Assembly (NCBI RefSeq): GCF_900095825.1
Contig: NZ_LT608315.1
Coordinates: 2,409,567-2,473,566, forward strand
Length of the DNA stretch: 64,000 bases
Reading direction: 5' to 3'
Source of the DNA: Acidaminococcus massiliensis
GTDB lineage: Bacteria; Bacillota; Negativicutes; Acidaminococcales; Acidaminococcaceae
Notes under the pieces: generated by a model
Told to the model about the DNA's origin: nothing
The model's input: the letters and a program-made list of their open reading frames with translations, nothing else
Database searches by the model: none
Program-made: the position numbers and the translations under genes
Shown here: positions 57,677-64,000 of the stretch, in pieces
Numbering within the stretch: the stretch's first letter is position 1
Layout: each line of letters begins with the position of its first letter

Positions 57677-57835
57677 ATGGCAGCAACGAAAGACCTGACT
57701 GCAGTGACCCTGCAGCTGGAAGTGAAGAATGGGGTAGACAAGAATGACCCGCCCAAATTCAAGGACATCAGCTACGACAACCTGGACACCAAGGCCACAG
57801 CGAACCAGCTGACGAAAACGCCGAGGGCTGACCAT
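57677..57835 (+). pseudogene. Truncated DUF1659 gene
   Basis: After AAAGGAGG, MAATKDLTAVTLQLEVKNGVDKNDPPKFKDISYDNLDTKATANQL matches DUF1659. Then the frame turns into an Arg/Pro/Gly-rich reading of unrelated sequence and runs into the next gene. The C-terminal half of the family is missing, as if a deletion or frameshift had fused it to the YvrJ gene. A one-base shift near 57820 would give ENAEG and a stop just before YvrJ. Confidence 0.6.
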
Positions 57836-57983
57836 GGACGACCTGACCCTGCTGGCCGGCTAGGCTGCTCAGTACGGCTTCCCCATGGTCATCGCCTGGT
57901 ACCTGTTGGTACGGATGGAAGAGAAACTGGAGAACCTGACCCAGAGCATCGAACGGCTGCGCATGGCAGTGAAGATGGAATAG
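57834..57983 (+). pseudogene. YvrJ-family gene with in-frame TAG
   Basis: The frame reads MDDLTLLAG, TAG, then AAQYGFPMVIAWYLLVRMEEKLENLTQSIERLRMAVKME. YvrJ proteins are short single-helix membrane proteins normally paired with DUF1659. The TAG is at 57861-57863. The ATG within FPMVIAW could restart translation, but the binding site is poor. Readthrough or a dead gene are both possible. Confidence 0.55.
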
Positions 57984-58010
57984 ATATAAGCACAGTCCTG
58001 TATTTTATTC

Positions 58011-58039
58011 GAAAGAACCCGTCAGCCACGGGTTCTTTC
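58011..58039. terminator. Hairpin terminator after the DUF1659-YvrJ remnant
   Basis: GAAAGAACCCGT pairs exactly with ACGGGTTCTTTC around CAGCC. Followed by CATCGGCCAGTGACCAGTGACC, much as at 1130 and 11860. Confidence 0.8.
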
Positions 58040-58061
58040 CATCGGCCAGTGACCAGTGACC

Positions 58062-58111
58062 AAAAAGGTGCTGTGAAAAAATGATTCATCGTTTTTTCAC
58101 AGCACCTTTTT
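58062..58111. terminator. Long terminator after rsmI
   Basis: A perfect 20-bp inverted repeat, AAAAAGGTGCTGTGAAAAAA and its complement, around a 10-base loop. It closes the large leftward operon and begins at the rsmI stop codon. Confidence 0.9.
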
Positions 58112-58941
58112 CATTCCCTCACCAAGCGATTGTATAATTCTCGTTTGGGCACTTTATACGCCTTGGCCACCTGGGCCAAGGCCTCTTTTTTATCCATGCC
58201 CTGTTCCAGCAGGGCTTTCACCGCATCCAGGGGATCCCCCTGGGGCTCCTGTTTCTCCTCTTTTCCCTGTTCCACCACCAGGACGAATTCCCCCCGGGGC
58301 GGATTTTCCAGCAGATGCTGCCGGCAGGTGGAAATGGTCCCCCGGAAGAACTCTTCATGGAGCTTAGTCAGTTCCCGGCCCAGGGTCATTTTCCGGTCCC
58401 CCCACACTTCTTCCATATCCTGGAGCACATCCAGGATCCGGTGGGGAGCTTCGTAGAGGACCAGGGTGGCCGGGATGTTTTTCCATTCTTCCAGCTTCTC
58501 CTTCCGGTTCTTCCGGCTCTTGGGCAAGAAAGCCCCGAAGAAGAAGGGCGTACTGGGCAGGCCGGAAGCCACTAAGGCCGTGAGGCAGGCATTGGCCCCC
58601 GGCACAGGGACAACCTGGAACCCAGCGGCAATGGCTTGTTGGGCGATCATTTCCCCCGGGTCCGAGATCCCCGGAAAGCCTGCATCCGTCACCAGGGCAA
58701 TGTCTTTCCCGGCGGCCAGGGCTTCCAGCAGCACCGGCCCCTGTTTTTCTTTATTGTGTTCATGGTAGCTGAGCAGCTGTCCGTGGATCCCGAAATGAGT
58801 CAGCAGCTGTCGGGTATGCCGGGTATCTTCGGCCGCAATCAGGTCTGCTTCCTGGAGCACCCGTACCGCCCGGGGCGTCATATCTTCCAGGTTCCCGATG
58901 GGCGTAGCGCACAGATACAGGGTCCCTTTTTCATTTTCCAT
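58111..58941 (-). CDS. rsmI: 16S rRNA (cytidine1402-2'-O)-methyltransferase
   Basis: 276 residues. GTLYLCATPIGNLEDMTPRAVRVLQEADLIAAEDTRHTRQLL is the RsmI opening, with VTDAGFPGISDPGE the SAM-binding tetrapyrrole-methylase motif. It methylates C1402 in the decoding centre. Last gene of the operon; it overlaps the trmN6-like gene by 11 bp. Confidence 0.95.
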   Translation of the reverse strand: MENEKGTLYLCATPIGNLEDMTPRAVRVLQEADLIAAEDTRHTRQLLTHFGIHGQLLSYHEHNKEKQGPVLLEALAAGKDIALVTDAGFPGISDPGEMIAQQAIAAGFQVVPVPGANACLTALVASGLPSTPFFFGAFLPKSRKNRKEKLEEWKNIPATLVLYEAPHRILDVLQDMEEVWGDRKMTLGRELTKLHEEFFRGTISTCRQHLLENPPRGEFVLVVEQGKEEKQEPQGDPLDAVKALLEQGMDKKEALAQVAKAYKVPKRELYNRLVRE

Positions 58942-59668
58942 GGGCTGTATCCCCTTTCAACGCATAATATTCCAATGTCTGCCGGCTGAAGGAACCGTCT
59001 TTTTCATACATGCACAGAGGCGGCAGTACCTCCAGTCCCGGCTTCCCTCCCTTGACGAATTCCGCCAGGAAGATCCAGGCCGGCCGGTCCACATAGGCGT
59101 GGACCCATTGGAGCCGCTTCAGTTCCAGCTGGTACTGGAGCCCCAATTTCACCGCATCGGTGAACCGCTCCGGCAGCTGGACCAGGGCGAACCGGCCCCG
59201 GGTCTTCAGGGCAAAGGAGGCGGCGGCAAAGAAATCTTCCAGAGAGGTCCCCACTTCATGGCAGGCTGCCTGTCCGATCTGCCGTTTCCTTCCCCCGATC
59301 CGATAGGGCGGATTGGCAGCCACCAGGTCCATGGCATCGCAGGGCAGTGCCTGCCGATAGTCCCGCAGGTCTGCCACACGGGCTGCTACCCGTCCTTCCA
59401 TTCCATTGTCCCGGATGCTCCGCTGGAACAGGTCCACCACATGGGGATTGATATCCACTCCCAGGACCTGTTCCGCTCCCCGGTTGGCCAGGAGGAGGCT
59501 CACTGCCCCGGTCCCGCAGCCCAGTTCCAGTACGCAGGCCTTCCGTACCAAATGGGGAAAAGCAGCCAGGAACACCGCATCCGTGGTGAAACAGAATTCC
59601 CGGGAATCCTGCCAGATCTTGGTGATCCCGTCAGGCAGGCAGTCCAGCCGTTCCGTCCCTCCCGTCAT
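58931..59668 (-). CDS. tRNA1(Val) (adenine37-N6)-methyltransferase-like (YfiC/TrmN6)
   Basis: 245 residues. FCFTTDAVFLAAF..CVLELGCGTGAVSLLLANRG is the SAM site and LVAANPPYRIGG the NPPY adenine-N6 catalytic motif. Family members methylate A37 in tRNA-Val or related substrates. It overlaps ricT by 4 bp and rsmI by 11 bp. Confidence 0.85.
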   Translation of the reverse strand: MTGGTERLDCLPDGITKIWQDSREFCFTTDAVFLAAFPHLVRKACVLELGCGTGAVSLLLANRGAEQVLGVDINPHVVDLFQRSIRDNGMEGRVAARVADLRDYRQALPCDAMDLVAANPPYRIGGRKRQIGQAACHEVGTSLEDFFAAASFALKTRGRFALVQLPERFTDAVKLGLQYQLELKRLQWVHAYVDRPAWIFLAEFVKGGKPGLEVLPPLCMYEKDGSFSRQTLEYYALKGDTAHGK

Positions 59669-60513
59669 TTCTCGGCTCGGGAAGATTCCACGATTTCATC
59701 CCAGGAAACCACGATCCGGTTCCCAGGAGACAGTTCCACCGTCACCGTCTGTTCTCGCCGGCTGATGTTCATGACCATCCCTTCGCCTCCCGGCGTCACC
59801 ACTTTCATGCCGGGGCGGGGAACCATACCATGTTCCTTTTTCTTTTCCCGCTTTTTGCAGCAGCTGCCGCAGTACAAGTCGCTTTCATATTTCAAGCAGC
59901 ACAGGAGCCGCCCGCAGATTCCCGAAATCTTTGTGGGATTCAGGGAAAGATTCTGTTCCTTGGCCATTTTGATGGAAACTGGCTCGAAATCCCCCAAAAA
60001 GGTGGCACAGCACAGGGGACGTCCGCAGCATCCGATGCCTCCCAGCATCTTGGCTTCATCCCGTACCCCGATCTGCCGCAGTTCGATTCTGGTACGGAAC
60101 ACCGCTGCCAGATCCTTCACCAGTTCCCGGAAGTCGATCCGTCCGTCCGCCGTGAAATAGAAGATGATTTTTCCTACATCAAAGGTATATTCTACATTGA
60201 CCAGGTGCATGTCCAGCTTCCGAGCTGCGATTTTCTTTTCACAGATAACAAAGGCTTCTTTTTCTTTTCGGTGGTTTTCTTCCACCTTCCGGGTATCCGC
60301 TTCCGTAGCTTTGCGGATCACCGTCTTCAGAGGAGAGACGATTTTCCCCTCCTCCACTTCCTGCCGGGGAATCACCACTTCCCCGTATTCAATGCCCCGG
60401 GCCGTTTCCACAATGGCATGGTCGCCTTTTGCCAGATCGTATTCTCCCGGAGAGAAATAATAGATTTTGCCGGCCCGTTTGAACCGGATTCCTACAATGG
60501 TAACCAATTTCAT
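59665..60513 (-). CDS. ricT: RicT (PSP1/YaaT) regulatory complex subunit
   Basis: 282 residues. The PSP1 C-terminal domain is clear, with the cysteine cluster GCCGRPLCCATFL...ISGICGRLLCCLKYESDLYCGSCCKK, which binds an iron-sulphur cluster in the Bacillus Ric complex. That complex aids RNase Y-dependent RNA processing. It sits between holB and the methyltransferases, the usual Firmicute order. Confidence 0.92.
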   Translation of the reverse strand: MKLVTIVGIRFKRAGKIYYFSPGEYDLAKGDHAIVETARGIEYGEVVIPRQEVEEGKIVSPLKTVIRKATEADTRKVEENHRKEKEAFVICEKKIAARKLDMHLVNVEYTFDVGKIIFYFTADGRIDFRELVKDLAAVFRTRIELRQIGVRDEAKMLGGIGCCGRPLCCATFLGDFEPVSIKMAKEQNLSLNPTKISGICGRLLCCLKYESDLYCGSCCKKREKKKEHGMVPRPGMKVVTPGGEGMVMNISRREQTVTVELSPGNRIVVSWDEIVESSRAEK

Positions 60514-61556
60514 ATCTCCTTATCCAATTGATGGATTTCCATAAATAATGCTTCTATGGCCATCCGGCGGACCACAAAGGAATTGAGGCCCCGCCGGCAA
60601 TTTTCGGTCAGTTCCATGGCCTGCCGGATCTTCTTTTCCGACCAGTCGGCGAAGCACAGGCCCAGCCGGTCCCGCAGGTCTTCATTATACAGAGGCTGAG
60701 GCAGCCGGCTCTGGAGGATCAGCCCGTCCCGCAGTAGCAAAAGGAGCAGTTCCATCATCACCAGGCTTTCCTCCCGGTCATTCCGGAGCAGCCAGGGCAG
60801 CCCGGCCGTATAGACCAGCAGATCTTCCCGGCCCGATTGTTCCAAAAGGTCCAGGATCTCTTCCCGGAGCTCCAGTGCATCCATCCGGAACCATTCCAGG
60901 GCTTTTCCCGCCGACCCTCCTGCCAGATGAGCCAGGATGGGCAGTTCCCGCTGCCATTTGGCCTCCGCCTGGGAAAGATCCGCTTCAGCCAAACTTTCCG
61001 GCCGGTCGTTTTCTCCCAGCCGGATGGACGCCAAGACCTGTTCCGTTTCTCCTTCTGTGAGAGGATCGAACCGCAGGCCGATGACCCGGGAACGGATGGT
61101 GGGCAGCAGCTGTTCCACCTGATCGGCCACCAGGAGGAACAGCCAATACTCGGGCGGTTCCTCCAACAGCTTCAGCAGGCTGTTCTGGGCTTCTTCCCGG
61201 AGGGTATGGGCCTTGTCGATGAGACAGACTTTGTAGGGGGACAGCACCGGTCCGAAAGCGGCTTTGGCGATCAGTTCGTGGATGGCATCCACCCCGATGG
61301 TCCGGCTCTTTCCCCCCGGCTCCACTTCGATGAAGTCCGGGTGGCTGTCGTTTTCCATGGCCTGGCAGCTCCGGCAGGTACAGGGGACCAGGGGATTTTC
61401 CAGACACAGGAAACTCTGGGCAAAGGCCCGTGCCATTTTCCGCTTTCCGATGCCTTCCGGTCCGTAAAAAAGCAGAGAAGGGGTCTTCCGTTGGCCTGTC
61501 AGCATATTCCGCAAAAATACTTTCTCGGCCTCATGGCCGATGATGGTATCCCACAT
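60510..61556 (-). CDS. holB: DNA polymerase III delta-prime subunit
   Basis: 348 residues. GHEAEKVFLRNMLTGQRKTPSLLFYGPEGIGKRKMARAFAQ is the clamp-loader AAA start, with zinc-binding CTCRSCQAMENDSHPDF and YKVCLIDKAHTLREEAQNSLLKLLEEPPEYWLFLLVA. It belongs to the clamp loader. Overlaps ricT by 4 bp; 18 bp from tmk. Confidence 0.93.
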   Translation of the reverse strand: MWDTIIGHEAEKVFLRNMLTGQRKTPSLLFYGPEGIGKRKMARAFAQSFLCLENPLVPCTCRSCQAMENDSHPDFIEVEPGGKSRTIGVDAIHELIAKAAFGPVLSPYKVCLIDKAHTLREEAQNSLLKLLEEPPEYWLFLLVADQVEQLLPTIRSRVIGLRFDPLTEGETEQVLASIRLGENDRPESLAEADLSQAEAKWQRELPILAHLAGGSAGKALEWFRMDALELREEILDLLEQSGREDLLVYTAGLPWLLRNDREESLVMMELLLLLLRDGLILQSRLPQPLYNEDLRDRLGLCFADWSEKKIRQAMELTENCRRGLNSFVVRRMAIEALFMEIHQLDKEI

Positions 61557-61574
61557 GTCCCTTCCTCCTGCTGC

Positions 61575-62198
61575 TCAGATCCATTTCTCCAGTTTCTTGA
61601 TGATCTCTTCCGTGACCACTTCCGGCCCCGCCAGGGCATCCACTACCAAGATCCGCTCCGGCTCCCCTTGGGCCAGCTGCAGATAGCCGGCCCGTACCCG
61701 ATCCTGGAAGGCCAGTCCCTGGAGCTCGAACTTGTCCACGATGCCTCGGTCATTCCGCCGCTTCAGCAGTTCCCGAGGATCTCCGTCCAGGAGCAGGGTC
61801 ACATCGGGACGCAGGCCCCGGGTGGCGAAATCGTTGAGTTTCCGCAGCTGGTCCAGGTCCATATCCCGAAGGATGCCCTGATAGACCAAGGTGGAATCGC
61901 TGAACCGGTCGCAGAGGACCACTTTTCCCTCTTCCAAAGCTGGACGGATCACTTGGCTCACGTGGTCGGCCCTGGCTGCCAGCTGCAGCAGGCTTTCCGT
62001 TTCCGGAGACAGCTGCAGGGCAGGGTCCAGGACCAGTTCCCGGATGCTTTCCGCCGTTTCCGTCCCTCCCGGTTCCCGGGTAATCAGCACTTCCCGGCCA
62101 TAGAGCCGGAACCAGCTGGCCAGCTTCTGGGCTTGGGTGGTCTTGCCTCCCCCATCCGGACCTTCTAAGGTAATGAACAACCCTTTTCTTTTTTTCAT
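61575..62198 (-). CDS. tmk: Thymidylate kinase
   Basis: 207 residues. P-loop TLEGPDGGGKTTQAQKL, DRx motif VLCDRFSDSTLVYQG and TREPGGTE are characteristic. It phosphorylates dTMP to dTDP. Overlaps the decarboxylase gene by 4 bp. Confidence 0.96.
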   Translation of the reverse strand: MKKRKGLFITLEGPDGGGKTTQAQKLASWFRLYGREVLITREPGGTETAESIRELVLDPALQLSPETESLLQLAARADHVSQVIRPALEEGKVVLCDRFSDSTLVYQGILRDMDLDQLRKLNDFATRGLRPDVTLLLDGDPRELLKRRNDRGIVDKFELQGLAFQDRVRAGYLQLAQGEPERILVVDALAGPEVVTEEIIKKLEKWI

Positions 62199-63640
62199 CG
62201 CAATACCTCGATTTGCTGGAGAGAGCTGTCCCGAGGACCGCTGACCAGCAATTTCTTTTTCTGCATTTCCCGGCAGTACCGGATCAGTTCTTCCGTGATC
62301 CGCTCTCCCGGCATCACAAGGGGAATCCCCGGCGGGTAAAAGCTGATGGTCTCTCCGGCAATTTTTCCGGCCGCTTCTTCAAAAGCCACCGGCCCATGGC
62401 TGGCAAAAAACGCCTCCCGGGGAGTGACCACCATTTCCGGCAGATCAGCCGCCGGAGGCACCGGCCCAAGTTTCTGTTCCGGTTTACGGATCTCTTCCAG
62501 CACCCGGCAGAGGGTTTCTCCCACTTTTTCCAGTTCCGGTCCTTCGTCAGCGTAAGTCACCAGCAGCAGCACATGGTCTTCATCCACCAGTTCCACGGCA
62601 ATCCCCGCCTGGCGGAAGGCCTCCGCCGCTTCTGGACCGGTGACCCCCAGGGCACTCACCTGAAGGGTGATTTTCCCCGGGTCCAGGGCCGTGACGCCCC
62701 CTTTGCCCACCAGTTCCTGTTCCAGGACAGGAAGGCCCGGCACCTGATGGAGCCGGCGCCGCAGGGTTTCCGCAGCCCGCACAGAAGCTTCGGCCATGGC
62801 TTTTCCCCGCTCTGCCAGCTGGGCCTGGGCCGCATCCAGGGCCCCCATTAGGAGATAATTGGGGCTGGTGGTGGTCACCAGGCTCATGGCTGCTTCCATG
62901 GTTTCCGGACGGATCCTGCCATAGCGGACTTGGAGCAGGCTGCACTGGGTCATGGCTCCCAGGATCTTGTGGGTGCTCTGGGCCGCTGCATCGGCGCCGG
63001 AAGCCATGGCACTGGGAGGCAGCTGGCTGGAAAAGCCCAGATGGGGCCCGTGGGCTTCATCCACCAGCAGCACAGCCCCGTGCCGATGGGCGATTTCCGC
63101 GATTTTCCGAGTATCCGCTGCCAATCCGAAATAATTGGGGGTGGTCAGGAACACGGCCCGGATCTCCGGATCCTGTTCCAAAGCCGCCTCCACCTGTTCC
63201 GGGCTCACTTGGAGAGTCAGACGCCACTGAGGATCATAAGCCGGCTGTACATACACCGGCCGCAGCCCACCCAGGATCAGTCCTCCCAGCACGCTCCGGT
63301 GGCTGTTCCGGGGCACCAGGATCTTCTCTCCCGGCCCCATGGCTCCCAGCAGCATACTATGGATCACCCCTGTGGTCCCGTTGACTCCCAAGAAGCAACG
63401 ATCTGCCCCATAAAGCCGGGCAGCCAGTTCTTCCGTTTCCCGGATGCAGCCCTCGGGAGCGTGGATGTCATCCAGTTCGGCCATCAGGGATACATCGCTG
63501 GCAAGGGCCACGTCCCCCACCAGATGGCGCAGAGACGGATCCGCTCCCCGGCCTCCCTTGTGGCCGGGGGTATGGAGAGGATATACATGCTGAAGACGGT
63601 AGTTTTCCACTGCCGTCAATAAAGGTCGTTTTGCATTCAT
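62195..63640 (-). CDS. Orn/Lys/Arg decarboxylase family PLP enzyme (YaaO-like)
   Basis: 481 residues, shorter than the 700-residue inducible decarboxylases and like Bacillus SpeA/YaaO. PLP-site motifs are FLGVNGTTGVIHSMLLGAMGPGEKILVPRNSHRS, VLLVDEAHGPHLGF and the Schiff-base lysine in AQSTHKILGAMTQ. The C-terminal domain ends GIPLVMPGERITEELIRYC. Likely makes a polyamine precursor from lysine, ornithine or arginine. First gene of the tmk-holB operon. Confidence 0.9.
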   Translation of the reverse strand: MNAKRPLLTAVENYRLQHVYPLHTPGHKGGRGADPSLRHLVGDVALASDVSLMAELDDIHAPEGCIRETEELAARLYGADRCFLGVNGTTGVIHSMLLGAMGPGEKILVPRNSHRSVLGGLILGGLRPVYVQPAYDPQWRLTLQVSPEQVEAALEQDPEIRAVFLTTPNYFGLAADTRKIAEIAHRHGAVLLVDEAHGPHLGFSSQLPPSAMASGADAAAQSTHKILGAMTQCSLLQVRYGRIRPETMEAAMSLVTTTSPNYLLMGALDAAQAQLAERGKAMAEASVRAAETLRRRLHQVPGLPVLEQELVGKGGVTALDPGKITLQVSALGVTGPEAAEAFRQAGIAVELVDEDHVLLLVTYADEGPELEKVGETLCRVLEEIRKPEQKLGPVPPAADLPEMVVTPREAFFASHGPVAFEEAAGKIAGETISFYPPGIPLVMPGERITEELIRYCREMQKKKLLVSGPRDSSLQQIEVLR

Positions 63641-63663
63641 GGTTTCACTCCTTGTAACGTCTT

Positions 63664-63693
63664 ATTGTACCATATGGATGAATTTGCCTGCAA
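63664..63693 (-). promoter_or_regulatory. Promoter of the decarboxylase-tmk operon
   Basis: Reading leftward, TTGCAG and TACAAT are 18 bp apart, with TG two bases before the -10. It lies about 25 bp before the start. Confidence 0.6.
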
Positions 63694-63731
63694 ATTTTAC
63701 CAAAATTTAACAGGTCCTTTGCACAATTCCC

Positions 63732-63760
63732 TTGTAAATTTTTCAGGATAAGGGCATAAT
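63732..63760 (+). promoter_or_regulatory. Promoter of the HAD gene
   Basis: TTGTAA and CATAAT are separated by 17 bp. It is divergent to the decarboxylase promoter. Confidence 0.6.
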
Positions 63761-63800
63761 GTAACACAGAGATTGATTTTTTGGCAACAAGGAGGATCTT

Positions 63801-64000
63801 ATGCGGGATTTGAATATCATCCGAGAGAAAAAAGGCTTCATCAGCGATATGGATGGAGTCATCTACCATGGCAGCACTCTGCTGCCGGGCGTCAAGGAAT
63901 TCGTGGCCTGGCTCCAGAAAGAAAAGAAACAGTTTCTGTTCCTGACCAACTCCAGTGAACGTTCTCCCCTGGAACTGCGGAAGAAGCTCCAGGCTATGGG
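63801..64000 (+). CDS. HAD-family (NagD-like) phosphatase, start only
   Basis: 66 codons before the window ends. MRDLNIIREKKGFISDMDGVIYHGSTLLPGVKEF has the HAD motif I DMDGVIY, and FLFLTNSSERSP motif II. The family dephosphorylates nucleotides or sugar phosphates. AAGGAGG lies 5 nt before the ATG. The gene is divergent from the decarboxylase operon. Confidence 0.9.
   Translation, partial: MRDLNIIREKKGFISDMDGVIYHGSTLLPGVKEFVAWLQKEKKQFLFLTNSSERSPLELRKKLQAM

Noticed and set aside
57677-58084. Single 135-residue protein
   Set aside because: Only the first 45 residues match DUF1659; the rest is the YvrJ gene read in the wrong frame and then a terminator.
63645-63869. Minus-strand 74-codon frame at the right edge
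   Set aside because: It covers two divergent promoters and the start of the HAD phosphatase gene on the other strand.

Overview
The window is a chromosomal segment of a low-to-mid G+C, two-membraned Firmicute, most likely a Negativicute close to Acidaminococcus. This is inferred from the gene set: a biotin-domain-less carboxyltransferase, an HrcA/CIRCE-controlled groESL, RNase M5, the PSP1-family protein RicT, a 3D/G5-domain wall protein, and a resident phage that carries a spanin-like pair, which only makes sense in a host with an outer membrane. No rRNA, tRNA or CRISPR array was seen. Nearly all genes lie on the minus strand.

Layout. 1-1180: a RelE/ParE-AbrB type toxin-antitoxin pair and intergenic repeats. 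1186-11400: carboxyltransferase, HD phosphohydrolase, a DUF2828 (vWA) protein with two overlapping WYL regulators, a MATE exporter, and the greA-lysS operon, in which LysS carries an extra C-terminal tRNA-binding domain. 11400-12718: two copies of a dispersed intergenic repeat flanking tpx, and a terminator that looks like the original groEL terminator.

12719-49787: a complete-looking temperate siphovirus of about 37 kb. It sits exactly in the 3' end of groEL: an 18-bp duplication matching the last five codons plus stop of groEL bounds it on both sides. From right to left it has a tyrosine integrase (+), an exported lysogeny-region protein (+), a CI-like repressor (+), a Cro-like gene, small early genes, Gam/AAA ATPase/DUF669 recombination genes, a primase-helicase, a TTCCTACAT iteron cluster that may be the origin, dUTPase, helicase, VRR-NUC nuclease, small zinc-finger proteins, a late regulator, terminase, head and tail genes, a lysis cassette with two nested coiled-coil genes in overlapping frames, and a separately promoted four-gene accessory operon at the left end. 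The structural module contains an apparent -1 programmed frameshift (A AAA AAC) in the tail-assembly chaperone, which is displaced to a position between portal and capsid.

49770-64000: groEL-groES with a CIRCE operator, a cysteine-rich protein, rsmA, rnmV, a 3D-domain protein, tatD, metG, a decayed DUF1659-YvrJ pair, then a tightly packed operon (PLP decarboxylase, tmk, holB, ricT, trmN6-like, rsmI) and the start of a divergent HAD phosphatase gene.

What works together: the phage immunity region, replication genes, packaging/morphogenesis genes and lysis cassette form a coherent lysogen. The host genes around it are housekeeping translation, replication and chaperone functions. Identifications rest on reading motifs and gene order; no database search was run.
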